A stretch of 64,000 nucleotides of DNA from Coturnix japonica (lineage: Eukaryota > Chordata > Aves > Galliformes > Phasianidae): the NCBI RefSeq assembly GCF_001577835.2, contig NW_015439533.1:308494-372493 (forward strand), given 5' to 3'. Position numbers and translations under genes: made by a program. The notes under the pieces are model-generated. The model was not told where the DNA came from, ran no database searches, and saw only the letters and a list, made by a program, of their open reading frames with translations. Positions 15,027 through 26,571 of the stretch are shown here, in pieces; position 1 is the stretch's first letter; the number at the start of each line of letters is the position of its first letter.

Positions 15027-16440
15027 GGGGGTGGGGGGCCGTGCCCCCCCCCCCCCCCAGGCACCCGCCGCCCGTTCCTGCGGTACCAGCGCAGCCTGAC
15101 CGAGTCCGCCTTCATCTTCCGCCGCCCGGAGACCCCCACCTCGCCCACCCCCCCCGATCCCGGAGCCTTCCAGGCTGCGGCCCCCCCCAGCCCCCGCCGG
15201 CCCCTGGGGACGCCCCCCAGCCCGGCCGGGGCGGGGCCCCCCCATGCCAGTAGCCCCACAGGGACGTGGCGCCCGCCCTGCGCCACCGTGGGGAGCCCCC
15301 CCAGACCCCCGGGGGCGGGGACTCCGTCTCCCATCAGCCCCCCTGGGCCCCCTGTCAGCCCCCCCCGGCTGCGGAGTCCTCCCAGCCCTCCGGGGTCCGG
15401 GTGCCCTGACAGCACTCGCAGGGCGGAGCCTCTGCCCCCCAGCAGCACTTCGGGGCTGAGCCCCCCCAGCAGCACCGCCAGGGGGCTGCCACCCCTCACC
15501 CCCACCCAGCAGCCCCCCACCAGCACCGTGGAGGACGAGGCTCTGCCCCTGCCCAGCCCCCCCAAAACCCCGTTGGATGAGGAGGGCCCCCCCCCGGGCA
15601 CCCCCCCGTTGCCCAGCCCCCCTGCATGGGGGGCTCCAGAGCTGCCGGTGGGGCTGGGCGAGGGGGTCTTGAGCCCTCAGGAGGGCCCCCCTCCACCTGG
15701 GCTGCCCCCCGCCCCACTGCCTCCCCGCAGCCCCAGCCCCCCTGGCCTGAAGGACGCAGCAGTGCCCTGCCTGGCACCCCGCGAGCTGCAGCAAGGTGGG
15801 TGCACAGAGCCCCCCCGGAGTGGGGCTGGGACAGGGTTCCCTCGCAGTGTACCCCCACCCTGCATCTGGTCCGGGGGGGGCTCAGCCGTGTCCCCCTCCT
15901 GTAGGGACAGCTGGGGAGCACCAGCTGGAACCAGAGCTGGGCAACAGGGGTCAGAATGGCACTGGGGGCTGGACACCCCCTTGGGACCCCCCAGAGCAGG
16001 TATGGGGCAACTGGTGGCACTGGGATGGTGTTGGCGGTAATTAATGGGGCTGGGGTGGATGGAAGGGGCCAGGTGGGGGGCAGAGGGTGGTGGCGGTGTG
16101 GAGGTTTTGGGGCTGCTGGGCAGCAGGTGGGGGCAGCTCCGAAGCTGAGGGCAGGATGGGGTGGGGGGCAACACACGGGGCGTGGGGTGGGGGGGCTCAG
16201 CGTTGAGGACCCCCGGACGCTCTCCCGCAGGGGACTGAGCCCGGTGCCACCATCCTGCCGCAGCCGCTGCACAAAGCCAAGCCGGGTACGCCCCTCCCCC
16301 TCCATACCCACCTCCCCGAGCCCCCACCGCCCCCCCACCCGGCCTCACCCTCTCCCTCTCCCCCAGGTTTCACCCAGCTCCTGACCCCCGGCGCTTCCCC
16401 CCCGCCCGAGGACAAGGAGCTCTCCCCACACGCTGTGTAG
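12098..16440 (+). CDS. Drebrin-family actin-binding protein (ADF-H domain, coiled coil, Pro-rich tail); DBN1 paralog
   Basis: Fourteen exons: 12098-12183, 12815-12867, 12957-13069, 13221-13295, 13761-13898, 13980-14057, 14132-14283, 14412-14466, 14686-14760, 14854-14986, 15061-15795, 15905-15999, 16231-16285 and 16367-16440. All phases agree; about 638 residues (human drebrin 649). Residues 1-135 are an ADF-homology domain (SIMYGLCRVRDP, RVVLISWVGEEVP). GTNYRKTNPALEIRR followed by DSFWAQAEREEE (about 156-183) is the drebrin/abp1 signature. Residues 180-280 are an E/R-rich coiled coil. NPREFFRQRERA is shared with DBN1 and DBNL. A Pro-rich tail of about 245 residues with many SP/TP sites is one exon. 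No SH3 domain, so it is not DBNL. Family members bind and stabilise F-actin. Human 2p13 has no drebrin gene; DBN1 is on 5q35, in a sister paralogon. I infer a third drebrin-family ohnolog. Confidence 0.88.
13505..13556. repeat. (CCCTG)n pentanucleotide repeat
   Basis: About ten CCCTG units in an intron of the drebrin-like gene. Confidence 0.85.
14546..14690. repeat. CCCCACATCC minisatellite in a drebrin-like intron
   Basis: Irregular tandem copies of ATCCCCATCCCCACATCC, running up to the acceptor of the exon at 14686. Confidence 0.75.
14987..15060 (+). other. 74-bp intron made of a 29-G run and a 15-C run
   Basis: Complete GT...AG intron between drebrin-like exons. After GTACGTGAT comes an unbroken run of 29 G (14996-15024), more G-rich sequence, then 15 C directly before the AG. 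It can pair with itself or form a G-quadruplex. The exact run length may be an assembly estimate. Confidence 0.8.
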
Positions 16441-17024
16441 CTGCGGAGGGGGCAGCAGCACTACACCCCCCCATTGCTCTCCATGGCACCGCACAGCCGG
16501 GGCTGCCCCGCAGCCCCCCCCGGCACCGCGGCCCGCACTGCCCCCCGCCCCATAACCCGAACAGCAGCTTTGGGCAGCAGCCGCCCCACGCAGCCCCAGC
16601 GCCGCAGCACCGTGATGGGGGAAGGGGGGCACAAACCCCGCCGGGGGAGCCCCGCAGCGCCCCCCGCCCCAATGAGACGCGGCGGCTGTTAAATAAATTT
16701 TAATGCACATGGACGAGGTGGAGCTTTGGCTGGTCCTGGCCACGGTTAGGAGTGTGAGGCATAAAGCGGGGGGGCCCCGACCCCCCCAGGGCTGGACCCA
16801 CGCCCACCCATTGCGAGGAGTCAGCCCTGAGCACCATCCGGGAGGGGGGGAGCCCCGAGCCCACCCTGCGGCTCCGAGCGACCCCCCCCCCCCCCAATCC
16901 CTCCCAGCGCCGGACGTTCCAGTTTCTCCCCAAGAAGAGCGGCCCTGAGCACCGGGATCCCCGACCCGACCCGGGGCGCGTCCCTGCGGTGCCCCCTCCC
17001 CAGATCCCCCCGGGGGTGCCGAGC
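16441..17024. other. Convergent 3' ends of the drebrin-like gene and RTKN
   Basis: 585 bp between the two stop codons. A + strand AATAAA (16692-16697) and a - strand ATTAAA (complement of 16699-16704) lie side by side in one AT-rich patch, so both transcripts could end within a few tens of bases and may overlap. No coding sequence is seen. Confidence 0.6.
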
Positions 17025-20000
17025 TCACACCTGGGACTGGAGGCGGCCGGGAGGGCGCGGGGGGGCGGAGCGTTCGGTGTCGGGGCTGGAGCTGCCGGGG
17101 CTGGAAGAGCCGGAGCCGGGTCGGGCGGGGCGCGGGGAGGGGGCGCGTCGGGTTCCGCCTCGGCCCTTCAGGCTGCTGAGCTTCGCGTCCAGCGACAGCG
17201 TGCGGGGCCGGGCACGGGGCCGGGGGCTGCAGCCGGGGGGGGGGGCGGCGTGCGGGGGGTGGTGGCCCTCGAACAGGGAGAGCCACGGGGGGCAGCCCCG
17301 GGCCCCCCCCGCCAGCACCGCAGCGCGCCGGGTCAGGATGTCCGTCACCGCCTCGATGTCGTCGGAAGGGTCAATAGCTGCGGGGAACGACCGTCAGCGG
17401 CGGGGACGAGCCGGGGGGCGGCGGAGGGGGGGGGGGGTGCGCCCCACGGACGGGGGGTGTCATAGGGAGGGGGCGCCCCACGGACACGGTGCGCCCCAGT
17501 GGGTGCGGTCACGGCGGACACGGCGCGCACTACAGCGGGGTCAGACAGCGGGACCGGGAATAACGGGGCGAGCACCGGAGCCGGGGGGGGCGGGACGCGC
17601 CAACGGGCGGGACGGGCCCTAATCCACGGCCGGGGCGCCCGCGGCGCGCTCTGCACCGTGACCACGCGGCCGGAGGTGCCCGGTAATCGGCACAGCCGCG
17701 TCCCGTCCCGTGCCCCACAGCCGGCACCGAGCACCGAGCGCACACGGCACGGCCCCGTACGTCACCTGTCGCTGTAATAGGAGGAGAGCAGAGCGCGGAT
17801 CTCCGCCGAGACGGCGTTATCCTGCAGCAGGAGCCCCTCGCACGAGGGAACGGCCGGGCCGGGCAGCGCTGGCACCGGGCACAGGGAGGAGAAGAGACAC
17901 GGGGAGAGCAGACGGCAGAGAACCGGGCAGCAGGAGGAGGAGGAAGAGGAGGATGAGGAAGAAGAGCAGGAGGAAGAGAAGGAGGAAGAGCAGCAGAAGG
18001 AGGAGGAGGAGGAGGCAGCGCTCACCCATCTCGTGGTACAACGATCCCTGGCGGGGCAGCGGGGCGGGCGGCCGGCGCGGGGGGGGAGCATCGATGCGCA
18101 TCAGCTCGTCACAGCATTGCTTCCATTGACCTGCGGGAACGGGGGGGGGCTGCAGCACCGCACGGCCGGGCGGGACGGTGCGGGACGGGGAGGGTGCGGG
18201 ATGGGGAGGGTGCGGGATGGGGAGGGTGCGGGATGGGGTGTCTCGGGCCGGGGTGTCCCGGGGCGCTGCCGGGCCCGGCCCCACGCACTCATGTCGTAGA
18301 AGTGCTGCCAAAACGCCTCCATCCAGCGCTGCGTGTCGCCGCGGCTCTCGGGCAGCAGCGTGTGTGTCACCTCCTCGGCCCCGTAGCGGTTGGTGACGGT
18401 CACACTGTGCAATTTGCCCCGCGCCTCCTGCTCCGTGGCGCGGATCCGCGTCTCCTGCACGGAACGGCCGTCAGCCCCCGCCCACCGCCGCCCCGACCCC
18501 CCCCATATGAGACCCCCCCCCACGAGGCCCCCAGCCCACGGGACCCCCACCTTGTTGATGGCGATGGTGAGCGCTGGTTGCACGCCGCCCTCCGCCTCCT
18601 GCGCCCGGCGGTAGCACAGCAGGTTGGTGCCGCGCAACACGCAGAACAGCCGCGCCCAGCCCTGCGGGTCACCCGGCGCCGGCTGCGGGGATGGAGCCCG
18701 TAAGGACGGGGGGGGGCAGCCCCCCCCCCCAACACCACAAACCCACGGCGGGGATCGCCCACCATCGCACCGCAGCCCAATGGCTGAGAGGGGGGGCTAC
18801 AGCACTGCCCGGCCCCACAGGCACCCCAACCCATCCCCACCCCCACCGTGGGGTGGCATTCCACCTCCCATGCCTGCCCCAGCCCATTCCATCCCAATTC
18901 ATCCCATCCCCCCAAAGTGGGTTACACCACCCCTCACTTCCAATTCCATCTCATTGCCATTCCATCTTGTGCCCTCCGCCCCCCGCAATCCATCCACCCA
19001 CCACCCCATCCCCAAGCCTCTTGCACCAGCCCCACCCCATCCTGCCAACATTCCCCTCCCATTCCCATCTCCCCTCAATACCACCCCCTCCACGTCCCAG
19101 TTCCCATCCCCTCCCCATCTGTCCCCATCTCTCCCTGCCCCACACACCCCTCTGTACCCCCAACACACACCTGCACCTTCAGGAAGCCACACATCACCTG
19201 TGCAGCCATGCAGTGGGGCTGGGCAGCCAGGCGGCAGCACATGCTGCCATACAGCGGCAGCCAGAAGGAGCTCTCCTCTGGGGGGGGAGGGGGCACACAG
19301 TGCACTCAGGGGCTGTCCCAGCACAGGCAGGACCCCCCAGCTCCCCCCACCCGCCTTGCTGTGACCCCATCCCTACACTTGGGCCCTGAACAGCCCGGAC
19401 CCCCCCATCTTCCTGCCCCCCCCCCAGCCGTGCCGTGCTCACCGCTGCAGGCCATGGCCAGGTCGTGTGTGCGGAATCCATCCTGCACCTCCGCCAGGGA
19501 CAGCACGGTGTGTGCCAGCAGGTGATATTTGGGGCCCCTGCAGGGAGTGGGGCTGAGCGTCACTGCACCCCCCACAGCCCCACGGCCCCACATCGGCACC
19601 CCCTGCTCCTGTCTGCCAACATCCATTTCCATTTCTATTTCCACCCCACTCCCACCCCATCCCAACCCCGTCCTTGTCCCCATCCCGTTCCCATCCTCAG
19701 CCCCGTTCCAACCCCATCACTGCTCCCATCCCCGCTGAGACACAGGGATAGGGAGACACGGGGACATGGAGGTGTGGAGTAACGTGGGTGCAGGTCATCC
19801 CCACCCCCATATCCATCCCATCCCCATTCCATTTCCATCCCACCTCTATCCCCATCTCCATCCCCATCTCATCCCACCTCCATCCCCATCCCACCTCTAT
19901 CCCCATCCTCATCCTCATCCCATCCCACTCCCATCCCCATCTCCATCCTCATCCCATCCCACCTCCATCCCCATCCCCATCCTATCCCCATCCCACCCCA

Positions 20001-23000
20001 TTTCCCATCTCCATCTCCATCCCACCTCTATCCCCATCCCCATCCCATCCCCATTCCATCTCCATCCCAATCCCATCCCCATTCCATTTCCATCTCACCT
20101 CTACCCCCATCCCCATCTCCATCCTCATCCCATCCCACCTCCATCCCCATTCTATCCCCATACTATCCCCATTTATCCCCATTCTATCCCCATACTATCC
20201 CCATTCTATCCCCATTCTATCCCCATCCCACCCTGTTCCCCNNNNNNNNNNNNNNNNNNNNNNNNNNNNNNNNNNNNNNNNNNNNNNNNNNNNNNNNNNN
20301 NNNNNNNNNNNNNNNNNNNNNNNNNNNCCCATTCCATCTCCATCCCAATCCCATCCCCATTCCATCTCCATCTCCATCTCACCTCTATCCCCATCCCCAT
20401 CCTCATCCCATCCCACTCTTATCCCCAATCCATCTCCATCCCACCTCTAGCCCCATCCCCATCTCCATCCTCATCCCATCCCACCTCCATCCCCATTCTA
20501 TCCCCATCCCACCCTGTTCCCCATCCTCATCTCCATCCCACCTCTAACCCCATCCCCATTCTCATCCCATCCCGCTGCCATCCCCATCCCATCTCCACAC
20601 CACCCACCTCCATCCCCACCCCCACATCCATCCCCATCCCACCCCAATTCCATCTCCATCCCCCTCTATCCCCATCCCACCCCATCCCACCCCCATGGCG
20701 CAGTGACTCAGGCACTCACGGCACACTGGGTGCAGGCAGCAGCAGGGCTCCCCCCCCGTTGGCTGTGGGGCTGTGGGGTCCCCCCTCCATGTTGGCCCGC
20801 AGGCGGCGCCCGGCGGAGCGGCCCAAGGAGCTGCTGAGTTTGCTGGCCAACTTCCTGGGTGCGCTGCCCCCCACCTCCTCCCCCAGCCCCGCGCTGTACA
20901 GCTCCACCTTCAGCAGGAAGTCCGGCCCGGCCTCCGAGCTGTGGGGAGAGTCAGTGGTGGGGTGGGGTACAGGGGGGGTGTGGGGTGTGTGGGGTGTGTG
21001 GGGTGTGTGGGGTGTGTGGGGTGTGCCAGGGTGGGACGTGGGGGTGACGGGGTGTGGGGATGGGGGGACACAAATGTGCACGTGTGGGGTTTGGGGATGG
21101 ATGTAAGGGTGTACAGATACAACATGGGGTCAGGGGGACACAGGGATGTGCACACAGGGGACCTGGGGACATGGGGATGGAAAGGGATGGGGATGGGAAG
21201 GGACGGGGATGGGAAGGGATGGGGATGGGAAGGGATGGGGATGGAAAGGGATGGGGATGGAAAGGGATGGGGATGGGGATGGGAAGGGATGGGGATGGAA
21301 AGGGATGGGAAGGGATGGGGATGGGAAGGGACGGGGATGGGATGGGGATGGAAAGGGACGGGGATGGGAAGGGATGGGAAGGGATGGACATGGGAAGGGA
21401 CGGGGATGGGAAGGGACAGGGGTGGAGATGAGGAAGGGTGGAAATGGGAAGGGATGAAGATGGGAAGAGATGGAGATGGGAAGGGATGGGGATGCACACA
21501 CGTGGGGACACAGGGACATGGGACTCCTAAGTGTGTGCTGTGGGGCTGTGGGGGTGTGCAGACACGGGGCTCACAAGAGCACAGCGTTCTCGAAGCAGAT
21601 GTCGGTGAGCGTGCGATCCACCAGCACCATCTCGGTGTCGTAGATCTCCACTCCAAGCTGCAGGAGGCAGAAGACGGCGCAGCGGTGCAGCTCTGTGTGG
21701 GGCGGGGGGTCAGGAGCTGCACGGAGGGGGGTCAGGGACCACCACCTTCCCCCCCCCCACACACACACTCACCCCCTTTGTTCCTGAAATACTCCGTGTC
21801 CTTCCACATCAGTGGGATGCGCAGGTCTGGGAGGGGGGACTGGAGGTGAGGCCATGGGACCCCTCTTTGCCCAGGGCCAGTGTGGGACCCCCAGTGCCCT
21901 CCCCACACCAGGAGACCCCCATTGCTCTCCTCACCACACGACCCCCATTGCCCCCCTGACATGGGATGCCAGGTGATTCCCCCACTACGGGACCCCCACT
22001 CTCCCCCCAACAGTGGATGCCATGGGATCCCCAGAGCTCCTCCAGCCATGAAACCCCCAGCATCCCCACACCCTGGGACCCCCATTGCCCTCCTCACCAT
22101 GGCATCCCCACTGCCCTGCCCCACACAGGACCCCCAGCATCCTCCCACCAGGGGATCCCCACTGCAACCCCAACTATGGGACCCCCAGCAACTCCACACC
22201 ATGGGATCCCCACTGCATCCCTGCACTATGGGACCCTCAGTGCATACCCACACTACAGGATCCCCAGTGCCCTCTCCACCATGGGACCCCCAGCATCCCC
22301 ACACCATGGGACCCCCAGTACCTCCCCACACCATGGGATCCCCATTGCACCCCCAGTTACGGGACACCCAGTGCTCCCTACACCATGGGACCCCCATTAC
22401 CTCCCCACACCAAGGGATCCCCACCGCACCCCCAGCTATGGGACCCCCTGTGCTCTCCCAGCCGTGGGATCCCCAGCGCCCTCCCCACCAAGGGACCCCC
22501 AGCATCCCTACACCATGGGACCCCCATTACCTCCCCACACCATGGGATCCCCAGTGCTCCCCCAGCTATGGGACCCCCCATAGCTCCCCCAGCCATGGGA
22601 TCCCCAGCTCCCTCCCCACCAAAAGACCCTCAGTGCATCCCCACACTACGGGACCCCCATTGCCCTCCTCACCAAGGGACCCCCAATACCTCCCCATACT
22701 ACGTGACCCCCCACTGCCCTCCCAACAGCGGACCCCCGGCGCACCCCCAACCACGGGACCCCCCCCCGCCCCCCACCCCAGCACTCCCAGTGCCCAGACC
22801 TGAGACGCAGACCCTCCCCCTGCAGGGCAGCCGCTCATCCGTGGGTCCGGCATCCGAGGGGCTGCGGGGAGAAGCGCGGAGCCGTGACGGCTGCGGGGAC
22901 CCCCTGCGCCCCCCCCCCGTGCTGCTCACCGCCTGGCCGCGCGCTGCATCACCTGCGCCTCCTTCATGCGCTGCAGCTCGGCCATGTAGGCCAGGATGCG

Positions 23001-24369
23001 GCTGTTGCAGACCTGCAGGCTCTTGGTGGCCTCCAGCGCCTGCTCCCGCTGCGTGCAGGCAGCCAGCAGCTTGCAGGCGCCCTCCCGCATGCGGATCTCA
23101 TGGTCGATCTTCTTCTGGATGTCCGTGTCCTGGGGGGGGCGCAGTGCGGCTGTGGGACCGGGACGGGGGGTCCCATGGGGGTCCCTCCCACCCCAAGGCG
23201 CTTGAATGCACCGGTGCCCCCACGGCCCCATCATGGTGCAACGCCCCAGAACAGCAACAGGTCCTGACCCCCACTGGGGCACCCCACAGCAAAGCCATGT
23301 GCCCCATAGATGCACTGTGTGCCCCACAGACACGCTGCGGGCTCCTAAAGTGCCACATGCAGCCCACAGCCCTACAGAGACACCACCAGCCCCACAGACA
23401 CATCGCCAGCCCCACAGACACATCACCAGCCCCACAGACACATCACCAGCCCCATGGCTGTGCCACACACCCCATGGACACACAACACGCCCCATAGATG
23501 CACAGAGGAATAGGGAAGATCCATACATCCCAATGTCACTCTGTGCCCCACAGTTTCCTTGGGTACCCCACGGAAATGCCACAGACCCCACGGACACATC
23601 ACGTGCCCCACAGACGCATTGCTCACCCCACAGATACACTGAGAAGCTGCACACCCCACATTGACATCGTGTGCCCCACAGATGTGCCCCACAGACTGCA
23701 GCCCCATCATGCACCCCATGGACAGACATGCCACGCACCCCAGGCACATCTCATGCCATACAGACACATTACAGACCCCACGGGGGACCCCTACACCCCA
23801 CAAACACATCTCGTGCCCCATAGACACGTTACACACCCCACAGCCACATCTCACACCCTACAGATGCATTACAAACCCCACAGGGGACCCCTACACCCCA
23901 CAGCCACATCTCCTGCCCCACAGATGCATTACACTTCCTACAGAGAACACCCCCATAGACACATCACAACCCCACAGCCACATCACACGCCCCATGGAGG
24001 GGCCCTACACCCTACAGATGCATTACAGACCCTACAGATGCATTACAGACCACACAGGGGATCCCTACACCCCACAGCCACATCTCATGCCCCACTATTC
24101 GTTACACAGCCCACAAAGGAGCCCTACACCCCACAACCATCAGCACAGCACCCCACAACCATCAGCTCAGCACCCCACAACCCCATCACACGCCCCACAG
24201 ACCACCCCACAACCCCACCATGTGCCCACCAAGCCCCCCAATCTTCTCACCACCCCCCCACCCCCCCAGCCCCACAACAGCAGCACCACGATGGGTTGCG
24301 GGGGGGGTCACCCCATAGCAACCCGCCCCTCTCCCCGCGCCCCACACTCACAGCACCGCAGAGCTCCAT
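17025..24369 (-). CDS. RTKN: Rhotekin (RTKN), Rho effector with HR1, anillin-like and PH domains
   Basis: Exons on the - strand: 23129-22930, 22861-22800, 21826-21773, 21692-21575, 20938-20720, 19537-19443, 19277-19171, 18682-18551, 18454-18289, 18130-18026 and 17377-17025, all phase-consistent. The HR1 (Rho-binding) region is in the first (KIDHEIRMREGACKLLAA). Then come the anillin-homology part (LRIPLMWKDTEYFRNKG, DTEMVLVDRTLTDI, GPKYHLLAHTVLSL, VQDGFRTHDL) and the PH domain (WARLFCVLRGTNLLCYRR to RWMEAFWQHFYDMSQWKQCC). The tail AVTDILTRR...LQSQV ends at 17025. These exons give about 536 residues (human about 563). The first exon is uncertain: an 18-bp exon 24369-24352 (MELCGA) fits the phase and precedes GTGAGT, but mammals use alternative first exons and an assembly gap lies just upstream. 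Rhotekin binds GTP-Rho and blocks its hydrolysis. Confidence 0.93.
17930..18022. repeat. GGAGGA/GAAGAG purine tract in an RTKN intron
   Basis: About 90 bp of almost pure purine on + (pyrimidine on the transcribed - strand), directly beside the splice donor of the exon at 18026. Confidence 0.75.
19600..20700. repeat. CCATCCCCATCC minisatellite in an RTKN intron, with gap
   Basis: Long array of CCATCCCCAT, CCCACCTCTAT and ATCCTCATCC units in the intron between exons at 19537 and 20720. An assembly gap (20242-20327) lies inside, so its true length is unknown. Confidence 0.85.
20242..20327. other. Assembly gap
   Basis: Run of N within the RTKN intronic minisatellite. Confidence 0.99.
20958..21030. 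repeat. GTGTGTGGGG 10-bp repeat
   Basis: Tandem GTGTGTGGGG units just inside an RTKN intron. Confidence 0.8.
21165..21495. repeat. GGGATGGGGATGGGAA minisatellite
   Basis: Tandem G/A-rich units of 6-18 bp (GGGATGGGGATGGAAA and variants) in the RTKN intron between exons at 20938 and 21575. Confidence 0.85.
21880..22770. repeat. About 30-bp minisatellite (CCATGGGACCCCCAG...) in an RTKN intron
   Basis: Around 30 diverged units centred on CCATGGGA(T/C)CCCCA and CTCCCCACAC in the intron between exons at 21826 and 22800. In - strand translation it gives false WGVPWCG-type repeat proteins. Confidence 0.85.
23330..24235. repeat. CCCCACAGACACATCAC minisatellite in RTKN intron 1
   Basis: Around 40 diverged units of 18-24 bp (CCCCACAGACACATCACCAG, CCCTACAGATGCATTACAGA) between the HR1 exon and the putative first exon. 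Confidence 0.85.
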
Positions 24370-24540
24370 CCCAGCTCAGGGCACCCACAGCCCCCGGTAG
24401 AGCCGCAGCGGTGACATCACCGCTATAAATACCCACTGCAGGGGGGGGGGGGGCGAGCGGATGAGCCCCCCTTATGAGACCCCCATCGAGTCAAGCCCCA
24501 TTGAAGGGCACACAACGGCAGGGCAGGGTACCCGGGGGGG

Positions 24541-24883
24541 NNNNNNNNNNNNNNNNNNNNNNNNNNNNNNNNNNNNNNNNNNNNNNNNNNNNNNNNNNNN
24601 NNNNNNNNNNNNNNNNNNNNNNNNNNNNNNNNNNNNNNNNNNNNNNNNNNNNNNNNNNNNNNNNNNNNNNNNNNNNNNNNNNNNNNNNNNNNNNNNNNNN
24701 NNNNNNNNNNNNNNNNNNNNNNNNNNNNNNNNNNNNNNNNNNNNNNNNNNNNNNNNNNNNNNNNNNNNNNNNNNNNNNNNNNNNNNNNNNNNNNNNNNNN
24801 NNNNNNNNNNNNNNNNNNNNNNNNNNNNNNNNNNNNNNNNNNNNNNNNNNNNNNNNNNNNNNNNNNNNNNNNNNNNNNNNNNN
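24541..24883. other. Assembly gap
   Basis: 343 N directly 5' of RTKN. Alternative RTKN first exons could be hidden here. Confidence 0.99.
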
Positions 24884-25139
24884 CCTTCGGTACCTGCCCC
24901 GCTCCCGGCCCCGCGGCTCCGCACGGCTCCGCACCGCGCACGGAAAGGCGGCGATCCCCGCCCGCCCCCCGCATTCCTCCGGCGGCGGCGGCGGCGGCTC
25001 CGGTTACAGAGGGCGGCACCGCACCGCGGGGCGGGGAAGGGGTGCGGGATGGGGGGGGTGGGAGCGGCCCCTGGCGGCGGGATGGGGAAGGGGAGCCGGG
25101 ATCGTGCGGGACCGTGCGGGTCCACGAGGGACGGAACGG

Positions 25140-25275
25140 CACGGAACGGCACGGGGCTGCACGGCACAGCACGGCACAGCACGGCACGGCCCTACATAGC
25201 AGGACACGGCTCCATTTAGCACGGCACGGCCCTACGCAGCACGGCACGGCTCTATATAGCACGGCACAGACCCAC
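25140..25275. repeat. GGCACGGCACAGCAC pentamer-type repeat
   Basis: Irregular CACGG/CACAG pentamers mixed with CCCTACATAG-type units. They resemble the large array at 49560-49945. Confidence 0.75.
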
Positions 25276-25347
25276 ACAGCTCTACACAGCACAGCACGGC
25301 GGAACAGAGCACGGCACGGGCGCACATGGCACGGCACGGCCCCGCAC

Positions 25348-25545
25348 GGCTCCATACAGCCCCATACAGCCCCATACAGCACAGCACGGCCCCATACAGC
25401 CCCATACAGCCCCATACAGCACAGCACGGCCCCATACAGCCCCATACAGCACAGCACAGCCCCATACAGCCCCATACAGCCCCATACAGCACAGCACAGC
25501 CCCATACAGCCCCATACAGCCCCATACAGCACAGCACGGCCCCGC
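25348..25545. repeat. CCCATACAG/CACAGCACGGC repeat
   Basis: Near-perfect CCCATACAGC units in groups of two or three, separated by ACAGCACGG(A)C. Confidence 0.85.
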
Positions 25546-26220
25546 ACAGCGCGGTTCAGCCCAGTTTAACACATCCCGGCTCCGTACGGGACAGCATCGC
25601 ACCGGATCGCGGCTCAGTCCGAGCGCTCCGGGCTGAGCTCAGCCCAACTCAGCTCGCGTTAAAGCGGCGCATCCCGGCTCGGTTCTCCCGCAGGGCCCGG
25701 CGCGCGGTGCCGCCTCGGGGCCGGGAGGCGCCGTGGGATCCGCTGCTCCCGCCCCGCCCGGCAGCGCCCCGCGGTACCGGCGGGACGGGAGGGACCGCCC
25801 GGACGGGACGGGGCGGGTGGGAGCGGCGGCGCCGTCGCCCTTCCCCGGCGGCGACCCCGACCCGGTCCCGCCGCTCCCAGCGCCGCGGGGCTCCCGGACA
25901 CGCGCGGTTCCGCCGGTACCTGCGGGGCGCGGAGCGACTCCGCTGCGGCACCGAACCCCGGGAGACGGCGGCGGGGCCGCGTTGGGAGCGGGAGGACATC
26001 GAGCCGGGACCGAGCCGAGATCCGACAGAGCGGCTGTGGGGGGAGGAGGGGACGGTACCGGGCGGGTCCTGGCACGGGGCGGGCACGGAGCCACCGGGAC
26101 CCGCGGACAAAGGGCGACTGAGGGCTGCAGCTGCACCGGGACGGGGGGAACGGGGGGAAACGGGGGGCGGGAGTGGGAGCGCGCGTGGGCGCACCCGCGT
26201 GTGTCGGTGCGCGGCAGCAC

Positions 26221-26290
26221 GTGCCCGTGTCCGTGTCCGTGTCCGTGTCCGTGTCCGTGTCCGTGTCCGTGTCGGTGTCCGTGTCCGTTC
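26221..26290. repeat. (GTGTCC)n hexamer array
   Basis: About eleven GTGTCC units, with one GTGTCG variant, about 300 bp upstream of the INO80B start codon. Confidence 0.9.
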
Positions 26291-26432
26291 GCCTTCAGCT
26301 GCAGCTCCGCGGGAACCGGCCCCGACCCGCCACGAGGAGCCGCCGCGCGTGGACGAGGCCGAGCGCGGAACGCGGCCCCGCGGGTCACGGTTTCCCACCC
26401 GGACGGCGCCGTCCGACGGACTCTGCCCGCTT

Positions 26433-26510
26433 CCAAGATGGCGGCATTGGCCTCCTCCCCGCCCACTCGCCCGCACCGGATGTTTGCGACTGGGCGGGCG
26501 GAAGTAGGTC
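26433..26510 (+). promoter_or_regulatory. INO80B: INO80B core promoter: YY1 and ETS sites
   Basis: CCAAGATGGCGGC (26433-26445) matches the YY1 consensus, and GCGGAAGTA (about 26498-26506) matches an ETS core. Both lie within 140 bp of the start codon and there is no TATA box. YY1 is itself a partner of the INO80 complex in mammals. Confidence 0.5.
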
Positions 26511-26571
26511 CGTCCGGAAACCGTTCCCCCGCGGCGCCGGTTCGGGCTGTGGCGGCGGGTGGGCCGGGCCC

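Larger units (their letters stand above)
24884..26571. other. Intergenic CpG-rich region between RTKN and INO80B
   Basis: No exon is recognised. 24884-25130 and 25640-26170 are CpG-island-like. Between them lie CACGGC/CACAGC pentamers and CCCATACAG repeats, and at 26221-26290 a GTGTCC array. RTKN and INO80B are divergent, so this stretch should hold both promoters. Confidence 0.5.

Noticed and set aside
21732-22505. Gly/Trp-rich repeat protein on the - strand
   Set aside because: Translation of the intronic RTKN minisatellite; lies between well-supported RTKN exons.
24884-25547. Open frame resembling an extra RTKN N-terminal exon beside the gap
   Set aside because: No rhotekin-like residues; mostly translated CACGGC and CATACAG repeats.
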